Shown piece by piece: positions 16,405 through 25,070 of a DNA stretch of 64,000 bases. The translations under genes and the position numbers were made by a program. The stretch comes from Hyphomicrobiales bacterium (GTDB lineage: Bacteria; Pseudomonadota; Alphaproteobacteria; Rhizobiales; Rhizobiaceae). The notes beneath the pieces were generated by a model. The model worked only from the letters and a program-made list of their open reading frames with translations, was not told the origin of the DNA and searched no databases. Each line of letters opens with the position of its first letter. Position 1 is the stretch's first letter. The stretch lies in assembly GCA_900467745.1 (NCBI GenBank), contig UBQW01000022.1, positions 96,137 to 160,136 on the forward strand, read 5' to 3'.

Positions 16405-17301
16405 ATGTCGCAAGTCTCCTCCGCCCTCCCGCAGTCCGTTCCCTCGCACCGTTTCGCGCTTGCCGCGCTGATCCTTGGTGGTGCCGCGATCGGCGGCTCG
16501 CCGATCTTCGTGCGGCTGTCGGAAGTGGGGCCGATGGCAACCGGCTTCTGGCGCGTGGCGCTGGCTTTCTTCCCGATCTATATCTTCTCGCTGATCAAGG
16601 GCGGCGCGACCGGCCCTAAGCCCGAGACCTGGGCCGATCGCGGCATGCTTATCCTGCCCGGCGTCATTCTTGCCGTAGACCTGATCACCTGGCACCTGTC
16701 GATCACGATCACATCCGTCGCCAATGCTACGCTGCTTGCCAACCTGGCGCCGGTCTTCGTCACCATCATCGGCGTGCTCTTCATGGGTGCTGCCGTCACG
16801 CGCGTATTCGTCGGGGGGTTGCTGCTGGCGATCGTCGGCGTTGTCATCCTCAAGGGCGGTCCGGCAGCACTCGGTCAGGGCGATCTGCTGGGCGACGGCG
16901 GCGCCGTTCTGGCGGCAGTGGCCTATGCGCTATACATCCTCGCCATCGGGAGGCTGCGCACCCGCTTCGATACGGTTCGCATCATGCTCTGGAGCACGGC
17001 TTCCGCCGCCGTGTGCCTGTTTCCGTTCGGTTTCTTCGTCGAAGGTCATCTCATGCCCACCACGGCTTATGGCTGGGCCATGGTCTTCGGTCTCGCCTTC
17101 ATCAGCCATGCTAGCGGCCAGGTGGCAATCACCTATGCGCTGGCCTACCTGCCGGCCGCCTTCTCGTCGCTGACGCTGCTTCTGCAGCCCGTCGTCGCCG
17201 CCATCCTCGCATGGATACTGCTCAGCGAGCCGATCGGCCCGATGCAGGCAGTCGGCGGTCTGGTGGTCCTCGCCGGGATCATGATCGCCCGGCGAGGCTG
17301 A
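16405..17301 (+). CDS. DMT-superfamily (EamA) exporter
   Basis: The 298-residue protein has about ten membrane helices in two EamA repeats, each starting with a small-residue-rich helix (ALAALILGGAAIGGSPIFVRL and LGDGGAVLAAVAYALYIL). EamA proteins export small metabolites such as amino acids across the inner membrane; the substrate here cannot be predicted. It is convergent with the pyruvyl-transferase-like gene, with only 5 bases between the stops. Confidence 0.92.
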   Translation: MSQVSSALPQSVPSHRFALAALILGGAAIGGSPIFVRLSEVGPMATGFWRVALAFFPIYIFSLIKGGATGPKPETWADRGMLILPGVILAVDLITWHLSITITSVANATLLANLAPVFVTIIGVLFMGAAVTRVFVGGLLLAIVGVVILKGGPAALGQGDLLGDGGAVLAAVAYALYILAIGRLRTRFDTVRIMLWSTASAAVCLFPFGFFVEGHLMPTTAYGWAMVFGLAFISHASGQVAITYALAYLPAAFSSLTLLLQPVVAAILAWILLSEPIGPMQAVGGLVVLAGIMIARRG

Positions 17302-17306
17302 TTGCT

Positions 17307-18329
17307 TTAGGCTACAGCGGCCTGCTTCTGCATGCGCCGTGCGTCGAGAATATCAAGCGCCTCGTCGACGGTCGCCGCCAGTTCCGCCTTCTCCGTATTG
17401 CAGGTGTTCCAGGCTTCGATGAAGCTGCTCGTCTTGCCGTAGCTGTTGTCGAGCACGCAATGGTCGGCGCCGATCAGCACGCACATGATGTGTCCGTGCA
17501 TGCGGTCGGTGATGACCTGCCGTGCCGAACCAAGCAGCGCCACGCCGCGGTCGAAACGCTGCTGCGCGCGCTCACGGTAGGCGAGTTCCGTCATGCGGGC
17601 GCGGCCGCCGATCTTGCCCGAGAGCAGGCCCTTCAGGATGGCCGCGTGCTTGGTCTGCTTCTGGAAATCGGCGGGCTCATCCGGCCAATCCGACTTCACC
17701 GTGCCCGGACGCTGCGTCGCCGCCGTCAGGTCCTGTGGCGTGCCGACTTCCTGGTCTTCGCGAAGGTTCAAGAGCAGCTCATGCTGCGGCACCGGCTTCG
17801 CGACCGGGCCGATGCAGAATGCCATGTCGGGGCACAGGCGCGTCTCGCACTGGAACCAGCGCTGCGCAAACGCAAGGCTCTTCTTGTCGCGCACCAGAAG
17901 CGTGAACTGGCCATGCTTTTCGATGGCGCGCGCCGTGCTGTCGACGTTGGCCTGATCCTTGAAATGGATGGTCTGCGGCAGCTGCACGATCGGCCGTCCC
18001 TTATGCCGCTCCAGCATGTTTTCGCGGAACTGGCGGTAGCCGGCCCAGATGTCACCGAAGTTGCCGCCGCCATGCAGGAAGATCCGGCCGTCGCCAATGG
18101 CGCCGAGCATGCGGTCCTCGTCGAAGGTCGGGATTTCCGTCACATAGGACGGGCGCGAGCGCTTCTTGTCGAAGTATGCAAGCTCGCCCAGCCAGATCGC
18201 GCTGTCGCCGATATTGTAATGGTTCGGAAAATCGAGAAGCGCATAGCGCTCCGACGGGTCGAATACGTCAGACAGGTTCTTCTCGATCACGCCCTGCAGG
18301 CGGTTGATGATCGTCAGGTTAGATTCCAT
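17307..18329 (-). CDS. Polysaccharide pyruvyl-transferase-like protein (ExoV type)
   Basis: This 340-residue protein matches the polysaccharide pyruvyl transferase family: YALLDFPNHYNIGDSAIWLGE near the N-terminus, FLHGGGNFGDIW in the middle and VITDRMHGHIMCVLIG in the C-terminal half. These enzymes add ketal-linked pyruvate from phosphoenolpyruvate to sugars of exopolysaccharides. GGAG lies upstream of ATG 18329. It is the last gene of a leftward operon with the flippase and glycosyltransferase, pointing to a decorated surface polysaccharide. The exact acceptor is unknown. Confidence 0.9.
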   Translation of the reverse strand: MESNLTIINRLQGVIEKNLSDVFDPSERYALLDFPNHYNIGDSAIWLGELAYFDKKRSRPSYVTEIPTFDEDRMLGAIGDGRIFLHGGGNFGDIWAGYRQFRENMLERHKGRPIVQLPQTIHFKDQANVDSTARAIEKHGQFTLLVRDKKSLAFAQRWFQCETRLCPDMAFCIGPVAKPVPQHELLLNLREDQEVGTPQDLTAATQRPGTVKSDWPDEPADFQKQTKHAAILKGLLSGKIGGRARMTELAYRERAQQRFDRGVALLGSARQVITDRMHGHIMCVLIGADHCVLDNSYGKTSSFIEAWNTCNTEKAELAATVDEALDILDARRMQKQAAVA

Positions 18330-18379
18330 TGAAGGCTCCTTGTTTTAGGGACAAGAGGTCCGAAAGTTGTTGCGCGGGC

Positions 18380-19870
18380 TCAGGCCTGCGCGTGTTTGCG
18401 AAACGGATTGAGCGACATTGCAAGCGCGATGTAGGGACGGATGACCGAACGGCCGAAGATCGGCAGGAAGGCGAGGTAGATCACCGCGCCGAGGCCAATG
18501 CTGAGGCCGAGCGAAAGCCAGCGGTTCTGGATATGCTCGACGATGACAGGATGGGCGAGCCAGACGCCGGCGGCCATCAGCAGCGAACCACAGAGCGGCA
18601 GCGCCACGGCCTTCAGCGTGCTCATCGCATCGATGTTGGCGAAGCGCGCCAGCACGTACTGCTGGTAGGGCAGCGTCAGCCAGGCGCGCAGCGTATAGCC
18701 AGCCGCAACGGCAACCACGCCGTAGGGCACGAGCAGCCAGGTCAGTACCAGCGTCGCGGCAAGCTGCAGGGCAGCCACCGAGAGAATCGATTCCGCGCGG
18801 TTGACGGCAGACAGCGCCGACGAGGCGAAGAAGTTCATCACGAAGGGCACGGCCATCAGCACGAGCACCGTAGCGATATCGCCGGCATTGCCCCACTTGT
18901 CGCCGAACAGCATGGCGATCATGTCGTTGGACAGAGCGCCGAAGCCGAGCAGCAGCGGAATTGTGCCGAGTGCGGCTGCACCGACGATCTTGTTATAGGC
19001 GTTGCGGAAGGCGACGCGGTCGTTCTGCAGCCGTGACAGCGTCACCAGGGCCACACTGCCGATCGGCGCCAGCACCGCCTGTCCGATCAGCTCGATCAAG
19101 CGCCAGGCAATACGGTAACGGCCGACTTCGACCGGGCCGTACCAGCGCGAAATGAAGATGTCCTGCACGCGGGCAAGCAGCATCCACATCAGCTGCGTGA
19201 CGACAAGGCTGATGCTGAACAGGAAGACCGAGCGGAACAGCGGCACGTTGAAGCGGAACTTCGGCATCCAGGGATAGGCGACCCAGCCGAGCAGCACCGT
19301 GACGACGGCGTTGACGGCGGTCTGGGCGACCAGCGCCCACACGCCCCAGCCCATGAAGGCGCAGGCGACGGCGGTGATGCCGGAAAGCAGGCTGGCGGCG
19401 ATCGCCTGGGCCGCGAGGTTCTTGTGGCCGAATTCGCGTGCCAGCCGCGCATTGTGGATGACCGCAAGCGAAGATACCGGCAGCAGCGGTGCCAGCCAGC
19501 GCAGGATCTCGGCGACTTTCGGGTCGCGGACGAGATCGCCGTAATAGGGCGCGAAGACGAAGACGACGGCGGCGACGATGGCGCTGAAGGCAATGGTCGC
19601 CCAGAAGGCGGTATCGGCCAGTTCCTCGTCCAGATCGAGCTGCCGCGTCACCGCGTCACCCAGGCCGGCATAGGCAAGCACCCTGCCGATCTCGACGAAC
19701 AGGCTCGCGAGCGCGAAGGTGCCGAAATCGCCGGGCCCGAGAATGCGGGCGAGAATGACGAAGATCACGAAGGTCGCAATCGTGCTCCACGCCACGCGGA
19801 TGACCGACCAGAGGACGGAAAGCGCGGTCTTCTTCTTCAGCTCGGCGTGGCCAATTGCCGTATCTGTCAT
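18380..19870 (-). CDS. Polysaccharide (Wzx-type) flippase
   Basis: The 496-residue protein has 12-14 membrane helices and belongs to the polysaccharide-transport part of the MOP superfamily; the N-terminal LARILGPGDFGTFALASLFVE and AYAGLGDAVTRQLDLDE segments are typical of Wzx/ExoT-like flippases. It would move a lipid-linked oligosaccharide across the inner membrane. It lies between the glycosyltransferase (55-base gap) and the pyruvyl-transferase-like gene (50-base gap), all leftward. No Wzy polymerase is visible in the window. Confidence 0.92.
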   Translation of the reverse strand: MTDTAIGHAELKKKTALSVLWSVIRVAWSTIATFVIFVILARILGPGDFGTFALASLFVEIGRVLAYAGLGDAVTRQLDLDEELADTAFWATIAFSAIVAAVVFVFAPYYGDLVRDPKVAEILRWLAPLLPVSSLAVIHNARLAREFGHKNLAAQAIAASLLSGITAVACAFMGWGVWALVAQTAVNAVVTVLLGWVAYPWMPKFRFNVPLFRSVFLFSISLVVTQLMWMLLARVQDIFISRWYGPVEVGRYRIAWRLIELIGQAVLAPIGSVALVTLSRLQNDRVAFRNAYNKIVGAAALGTIPLLLGFGALSNDMIAMLFGDKWGNAGDIATVLVLMAVPFVMNFFASSALSAVNRAESILSVAALQLAATLVLTWLLVPYGVVAVAAGYTLRAWLTLPYQQYVLARFANIDAMSTLKAVALPLCGSLLMAAGVWLAHPVIVEHIQNRWLSLGLSIGLGAVIYLAFLPIFGRSVIRPYIALAMSLNPFRKHAQA

Positions 19871-19925
19871 TCAGTATCCAATCGATTGGGCGCTGAGGCG
19901 CAATGCTTCCGGAGCTCGGGGCCGC

Positions 19926-20843
19926 TCAAGCGGCCCGGCCCGTCTTCTGGCCGCGCCAATAGGCGACCATTCCGGTGAAATTGTCTCTGAGCTGGCTGCG
20001 ATAGGTCAGCCCCAGCTCGTCGCTGAGCTTGCGGCGGCCCATTGCCTCCAGCACCGCCTGGCGAATGTCCCAGCGCAGCATGCCGCGCATGTTCGAGCGG
20101 CGGTCGAAGAGGTATTTGGCGTAGAGCGCGCCGTTGCCGAAGGCATAGCCACTCTGAAGCTTCTTCACGTCGCCGAGCTCCCGGCGCCCATGGAAATGCT
20201 TCACGGCGAAATCCGGGACATATTCGACGCGGATACCGGAATTGAAGGCGCGGTGCACGTAATCTGTGTCCTCGCCGGAGCGGAAGGGCGAGCCGGCGCC
20301 GAAGCGCGTGTCGAACAGGCCGACCTTGTCGATCAGCGCGCGCGGAAACGCCATGTTGGCGCCATGGATGAACCCGCCGGCATGCAGCTCGCTCGTCAAC
20401 ACGGCAGGCTCCAGCTCGGGCTTGATCGTGACAGGCAGATCGCGCGCGTCGCCAAGCTCGATGCGGCCACCGCGCATGACAATCTCGGTGTCGGCGGCGA
20501 AGAGCGCTGCAATCACCGTGAAGTAATCGGGAAACACTTCACAATCATCATCCGTGAAAGCGATGATCCGGCCCGTGGCGGCAGCCAGCCCGCTATTGCG
20601 CGCAACCGAAAGACCGGGCTTCGCTTCGTAGACGAGATTGGTGCTGATCGGCGCCGTCTTTGCCCATTCGCTGACGATCGCAGAGGTGTCGTCGGTGGAA
20701 CCATTGTCGACGAAGACGAGTTCCAGGCTCAGATCGCTGGCCTGGCGCGCGGCATTCGATACGGCATCCAGGCAGTTCGTCAGTCCATAAGCCCGATTTC
20801 TCGACGAGATGATCAGGCTGATGTCCACGGGCTGAGGAGGCAT
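19926..20843 (-). CDS. Family 2 glycosyltransferase
   Basis: This 305-residue GT-A enzyme starts VDISLIISSRNRAYGLTNCL and has VFVDNGSTDDTSAI and the metal-binding triad AFTDDDCEVF, followed by GANMAFPRAL and SGEDTDYVHRAF, the acceptor-side GxD motifs of family 2. It would transfer a sugar from a nucleotide donor to a growing glycan at the cytoplasmic face. ATG 20843 was chosen because AAGGGAA lies just upstream; an in-frame codon at 20957 would add an unrelated 38-residue tail. It is the first gene of the polysaccharide operon. Confidence 0.93.
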   Translation of the reverse strand: MPPQPVDISLIISSRNRAYGLTNCLDAVSNAARQASDLSLELVFVDNGSTDDTSAIVSEWAKTAPISTNLVYEAKPGLSVARNSGLAAATGRIIAFTDDDCEVFPDYFTVIAALFAADTEIVMRGGRIELGDARDLPVTIKPELEPAVLTSELHAGGFIHGANMAFPRALIDKVGLFDTRFGAGSPFRSGEDTDYVHRAFNSGIRVEYVPDFAVKHFHGRRELGDVKKLQSGYAFGNGALYAKYLFDRRSNMRGMLRWDIRQAVLEAMGRRKLSDELGLTYRSQLRDNFTGMVAYWRGQKTGRAA

Positions 20844-20899
20844 TCGGGTTCCCTTCTGCAGTCGATGTCGGGGGAAGGGTAGGGCGCTCCCCCAACCTC

Positions 20900-21190
20900 G
20901 GCAAGAAACATTTTGCGTTGCAGCAAACCAATACAGTTTGCTGAAAAACCAAAACAATGTGGTGATTTCTTGCTGGTATATTATTAATCGAAGACGGGTG
21001 ATATTAACGCGATATTATTTCCGGAATGAAGAAAAGTAATTGTAATAATTCGTGTTTGTTTAATATTCACAAAGTCGCAATTCTGTTTGTTCGCCTGTGA
21101 TTATTCTGGAAATAGATTTAGTTTAAGCATTGCGAATATAAAAATATATGAAATTTCAATAGAGTTACTTATTCCGTTTTCCCATTGCTG
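20900..21190. other. AT-rich leader region upstream of the polysaccharide operon
   Basis: From about 20900 to 21190 the sequence is visibly AT-rich (for example TTATTAATCG, TAATTGTAATAATTCG, ATATAAAAATATATGAAATT), unlike the GC-rich surroundings. The whole interval 20844-21406 holds no convincing gene. Such islands are often promoter regions bound by silencing proteins, or marks of horizontal transfer. It would contain the promoter of the leftward glycosyltransferase operon. Confidence 0.7.
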
Positions 21191-21296
21191 CATTGCGCTT
21201 CTTCGCATTGGCGAAATGGCGTAGACATAACAGAGAGGTGTTCTCAACGGGCCAATATCGCCCAAGAAGACCGGGAAGATCGGACATTTTCAGCAA

Positions 21297-21334
21297 AGAA
21301 AAACCCGCCGCATGACTTGAGAGAATGCGACGGG
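21297..21334 (-). terminator. Intrinsic terminator of the MhqO-MhqD-like gene
   Basis: On the minus strand CCCGTCGCAT pairs with ATGCGGCGGG (one G-T pair) across 11 bases and is followed by TTTTTCTTT. It lies 73 bases after the leftward gene ending at 21407. Confidence 0.7.
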
Positions 21335-21406
21335 CCCGAGTAAAAATTGCAGAATACGACCAAAGGATGTGCCCTTGGTGTCCGTGAACGAAACCTCGCT
21401 GACGCG

Positions 21407-22966
21407 CTATTCCTCGTGCGTCAGCCACTTCTGAATAACCGGAACATCGTCATCGCCAAGCAGATGCCCTGTCGGGATGACGGTCGAATCGACCGTTGCG
21501 CCCGATGTCTTCAGTCGTGTTTCGAGGTCGCTTGCATATTTCCCATAGGCGTCCGTCTTGCCGCTGATGACAAGCAGATCGGTGCCCTTCAGGTCCGCAT
21601 GCGGAAATTCGCTGAGCACAGGCATGGAGCGCAGCAGTACCGCTTTGTGCACCAGGTTCGGATGCAGGTAGAGAAGCGAGTTCAGGAGATTGGCGCCGTT
21701 GGAATAGCCGACATAGACGAGCTTCTTCGGATCGAGCCCATAGGATTTGACCGCGCCGTCGATGAAGGCGGCAAAAGCCTCGGCCTCGTTCTTGATGTCC
21801 TGCTGATCGAAGGAGAACGGCGTGATGCGCTTGTACCAGCGCGGAATTCCTTCCTCCGTCGCGCGTCCGCGCACGCCGAGCAGCGTCGCGCGCGGCGCCA
21901 CCTTGTGCAGCAGCGGCATCAGCGTCGTCTCGTTGCCACCCGAGCCATGCAGCAGCACCAAAACGGTGCCGTCGGGATTGGGCGGCGTATAGAAGCGGTG
22001 CACGAAGGGCAGTTCGCGATAATTGATCCGGGGTTCGCCCGGCATCGAGAACTGCGGCAGAACGACCTTCAGGTCCTTGAGATCGGTGATCGGGTCCTTC
22101 GGCACGAACAGCTTTTCGCCCAGCGTCGCCGCCGGCTCGTCCACCGTCATGCCGGGCTTGTCGGTCGCAAGCTCGATCAGCGTGCCACCCGGTTCGCGCA
22201 CATAGAGCGAGCGGAAATACTTGCGGTCGTGCACGTTGATATCAGACGCGCTTGCGCCCTCGCTCTTCAGCGCATCATGAACCTTCGACAGCGCCGCGTC
22301 GTCTTCTGCGCGGAAGGCGACGTGGTCAAAGGTGCCGGTCCCCGGCGCGCTCGACCAGAACCCCTTGGCGTTTCTGATGTCGACGATATCGCCGGACTGC
22401 GAAATCAGTCGGTCGATATTGCCGCGGTTTTCCTGGAAGCGGTAGCCGAAATGGCTCTCGACGAAGGCGCGGCTCTTTTCCGGCTCCTCGGTCAGCATCG
22501 TCGTCCCGCGCACGCGCTGCACGGCGTGCTCGACCGGAATGCCTGCGCCATGCCACGGGGCCGGCGATTTCAGCGCCGGCGTGCCGGATAGCTTGACGAT
22601 GATGTTGTCGGGATCCTTCAGGCGCAGCACCGGCTCGCCGAATTCGTCGGCCGGACCTTCCGTGCGGACGCCGAAGCTCATCGCCCGCGTCAGCCAGTAG
22701 CCGATGCTGGAAGGGTCGATCGCCAGCGCCAGTTCGCTGAGCTGCCCGAAGCCGGCCCGGCCAGGCGCGCCATCTTCCCAAACAAGGAATGTCACGAGCG
22801 AGCCCGGCGTGGCTTCCGCGTCACCGTAGAAGAGGTGTAGCTGCGTCGCGTCTTCGAAGCCGGCGGTCTGCTTGACCAGCCGCATGCCGAGAAAGCCGGC
22901 ATAGAAGTCGACGTTCGCCTGCACCTTTCGGGTCAGCAGCGTGATGTGGTGTATGCCTGAAGCCAT
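21407..22966 (-). CDS. Ring-cleaving dioxygenase / esterase fusion (MhqO-MhqD-like)
   Basis: This 519-residue protein joins two enzymes. Residues 1 to about 290 form two vicinal-oxygen-chelate modules like MhqO/PcpA hydroquinone dioxygenases, with metal-ligand segments GIHHITLLT, TFDHVAFRAED and GTLIELATDKPG. Residues from about 325 form an alpha/beta hydrolase like MhqD, with the oxyanion motif LLHGSGGNE and a visible triad Ser422 (GYSNG), Asp472 (GKTDAYG) and His501 (PTGHLL). In Bacillus, MhqO and MhqD are separate proteins of one quinone-detoxification operon. The start is uncertain: MASGIHHIT was preferred as the usual domain start, although an in-frame upstream extension to 23092 is open. 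Confidence 0.88.
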   Translation of the reverse strand: MASGIHHITLLTRKVQANVDFYAGFLGMRLVKQTAGFEDATQLHLFYGDAEATPGSLVTFLVWEDGAPGRAGFGQLSELALAIDPSSIGYWLTRAMSFGVRTEGPADEFGEPVLRLKDPDNIIVKLSGTPALKSPAPWHGAGIPVEHAVQRVRGTTMLTEEPEKSRAFVESHFGYRFQENRGNIDRLISQSGDIVDIRNAKGFWSSAPGTGTFDHVAFRAEDDAALSKVHDALKSEGASASDINVHDRKYFRSLYVREPGGTLIELATDKPGMTVDEPAATLGEKLFVPKDPITDLKDLKVVLPQFSMPGEPRINYRELPFVHRFYTPPNPDGTVLVLLHGSGGNETTLMPLLHKVAPRATLLGVRGRATEEGIPRWYKRITPFSFDQQDIKNEAEAFAAFIDGAVKSYGLDPKKLVYVGYSNGANLLNSLLYLHPNLVHKAVLLRSMPVLSEFPHADLKGTDLLVISGKTDAYGKYASDLETRLKTSGATVDSTVIPTGHLLGDDDVPVIQKWLTHEE

Positions 22967-23028
22967 AGAGGGGAGCCCGGATTGCATTGGGTACAGAAGG
23001 AGCGCGGAGATGAAGGTGAGGATAACAG

Positions 23029-24642
23029 TCATATCGTTGCGTTTGCTTGGTGCCTTGTTTGCTCTCCATAAAGAATTAGGGCATCTCCGCAAGGCTGCAA
23101 ATCCAAAGTCTGAACATCCCGCAGCGCAAGTTCCAGCTGCTGGCGCGTCGGCGGCTTGACCATATAGGCCCGCGCGCCAAGCCTTCTGGCACGCTCCATG
23201 TCGTCCTCATCGCTTGATGTGCTTAGGATGAAGGCCGGTATCGTCTTCAGCCGCGCGTCGCGCGAAAGTGCCTCCAGAACCTCGAACCCGTCCATGATCG
23301 GCATGTTGATATCGAGCAGGATGAGGTCGATCAAAGGATCGTGACCACCGGTTGCCCGCTCCTGAAGAAGCCGCATCGCCTCGCGGCCGTTCGACGCGAG
23401 ATGCAGGTTGAACGTCACCTTCTCGCGCCTCATCAGCTTGATCTTCAAAAGCTGCACGTCGGCCGGGCTGTCCTCGACCAGAAGCACCTCGGCCACCCGG
23501 CCGATTCTATCCGCGCGCTGCTCTTCTTGCCGTGGGCTTGCCGCCCCCTTGGGCGCCCTGTCCGTCTCACTCAAGGCCAGCGGCAGCTCCATGATGAAGG
23601 TGGTGCCGCCGCCATCGGCATCCTCGCACCAGATGGCGCCGCCATGCAGCTGCGCGATCCGCCGGCAGATCGCCAGCCCGAGCCCTGTCCCCTCGATGCC
23701 GCGCCCGACGAGCCGCTTGAAGGGCTGGAAGATCAGTTCGCGATGATCGCGCGCGATGCCGGGTCCATTGTCGCTGACAGCGATCCGGCAGAGCGTGCCT
23801 TCGCCTTGTGCCGAGATCCGCACGCGCGGCACCCCGGCCTCGCAATATTTGATGGCGTTGGAGATGATGTTCTGCAGCATCTGCACCAGAAGCGTTCCGT
23901 CGCCCATCACCTGAGGCAAGGGGCCGCGCTCGATCTCGGCGCCACGGCTGCTGATCTGTTCGCGCAGATTGCGCTCCACCTGGTCGACGATCGCTGACAG
24001 CGACACCGGCTTGGCCTCAAGATCGCCGGAGGCCTCGAGCTTCGAGAAGCCCGACACCTTGACGATCAGCTCCTCCATGTGGTCGGCGGCACTGAGCACG
24101 TAGCCGAGCAGGTCGTGATCGTCATGCGCGAGCGAGGGCGACGCCTGCAGTAGTCTGCTGAACGACTTGATCGTCCGCAGCGGCTCCTTCAGGTCATGCG
24201 CCATGGCGCGGGTGAAAATCTCGAGTGATTGCTGCTTCTGCTCCAGTTTGGCCGCGAGATCGCCATGCATGATGGCGCTCTGGATGCAGCGGTGCAGCGT
24301 CTCCGGCGAGAGCGTGTCCTTGGTGAGATAATCCCGCGCGCCGCCCTTCATCACCTCGACGGCGATCGTCTCGCTGCCCTGGCCCGTCAGCATGATCACG
24401 TTGGCGGAGGGATCGAGCTTCAATATCTCCTCGAGCACGCCGACGCCGTCGCGGCCCGGCAGCGAGTAATCGAGCAACACGCAATCCGGCCGCTTCTGCG
24501 CGTTGAGCGCTATGCCCTCGTCGCCGTTCTCAGCCTCGTAGACCACGTAGTTCGCGCCCGGCACGCGCGCCAGCATCCGCCGGTAAACTTCGCGGTCGTC
24601 CATATTGTCGTCGATAATAAGTACCGCGCTGCCCTCGGCCAT
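23029..24642 (-). CDS. Hybrid sensor: receiver - histidine kinase - receiver
   Basis: This 537-residue cytoplasmic protein has a receiver domain (phospho-acceptor Asp58 in CVLLDYSLPG), a HisKA dimerisation domain with His149 in AMAHDLKEPLRT, an ATPase domain (ISNAIKYCE N box, VSDNGPGIARDH, GTGLGLAICRRI) and a second receiver with Asp444 (LILLDINMP). There is no membrane segment or input domain other than the first receiver, so it probably takes its signal from an upstream kinase by phosphotransfer. ATG 24642 with GAGGGG upstream is favoured over GTG 24648. It begins 2 bases after the preceding response regulator gene, so they are translated together. Confidence 0.92.
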   Translation of the reverse strand: MAEGSAVLIIDDNMDDREVYRRMLARVPGANYVVYEAENGDEGIALNAQKRPDCVLLDYSLPGRDGVGVLEEILKLDPSANVIMLTGQGSETIAVEVMKGGARDYLTKDTLSPETLHRCIQSAIMHGDLAAKLEQKQQSLEIFTRAMAHDLKEPLRTIKSFSRLLQASPSLAHDDHDLLGYVLSAADHMEELIVKVSGFSKLEASGDLEAKPVSLSAIVDQVERNLREQISSRGAEIERGPLPQVMGDGTLLVQMLQNIISNAIKYCEAGVPRVRISAQGEGTLCRIAVSDNGPGIARDHRELIFQPFKRLVGRGIEGTGLGLAICRRIAQLHGGAIWCEDADGGGTTFIMELPLALSETDRAPKGAASPRQEEQRADRIGRVAEVLLVEDSPADVQLLKIKLMRREKVTFNLHLASNGREAMRLLQERATGGHDPLIDLILLDINMPIMDGFEVLEALSRDARLKTIPAFILSTSSDEDDMERARRLGARAYMVKPPTRQQLELALRDVQTLDLQPCGDALILYGEQTRHQANATI

Positions 24643-24644
24643 GA

Positions 24645-25070
24645 TCACCCCTCCAGAGGCAATATGGCGATCTCGAACCAGTATTCCTTCAGCCTCTGGA
24701 TGGCCGCGAACAGACCGTCGAGATCGACGGGCTTCTGGACGTAGGTGTTGGCGCCGAGCGCGTAGCAGCCCTCGATGTCGCGCTCGTCGTCAGATGTGGT
24801 CAGGATGACCACCGGGATTTTACGCCAGGCCGGGTTGGACTTGATCGCCTCCAGCGTCTTGCGCCCGTCGAGCCCCGGCATGTTGAGGTCGAGCAGGATG
24901 AGGCCCGGCCGCGTTTCCATCGTCGCCAGCAGATCCAGCGCCTGCTGGCCCGATGGCGCCCATTGCACCGGGTTCTTCAGCTTGGCGCGCTTGAAGGCGC
25001 GGATCGTTGCTTCGTAATCGTCCTCGCTGTCTTCGACGATCAGGATCGGCTGTGATTCACGGTGCTGCAT
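24645..25070 (-). CDS. Single-domain response regulator (Rcp1-like)
   Basis: The 141-residue protein is a lone receiver domain with ILIVEDSEDDYEATIRAFKR, the phospho-acceptor Asp61 (LILLDLNMPGLDG), the Thr of VVILTTSDD and Lys of TYVQKPVD. The long first loop and YWFEI ending are typical of Rcp1-type regulators that pair with phytochrome-like or PAS kinases having an SHDLKEPL box, as the upstream kinase does. Its start (GAGGGGCAGC before ATG 25070) lies 14 bases inside the kinase gene. It likely carries phosphate between that kinase and the downstream hybrid kinase. Confidence 0.93.
   Translation of the reverse strand: MQHRESQPILIVEDSEDDYEATIRAFKRAKLKNPVQWAPSGQQALDLLATMETRPGLILLDLNMPGLDGRKTLEAIKSNPAWRKIPVVILTTSDDERDIEGCYALGANTYVQKPVDLDGLFAAIQRLKEYWFEIAILPLEG

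Noticed and set aside
15671..16471. 266-codon rightward frame spanning the OsmC gene
   Set aside because: Out of frame with OsmC and the DMT exporter, both clearly real; composition Arg/His-rich.
21165..21428. 87-codon leftward frame before the MhqO-MhqD-like gene end
   Set aside because: It overlaps the 3' end of that gene and its terminator, lies partly in AT-rich leader DNA and has no domain.
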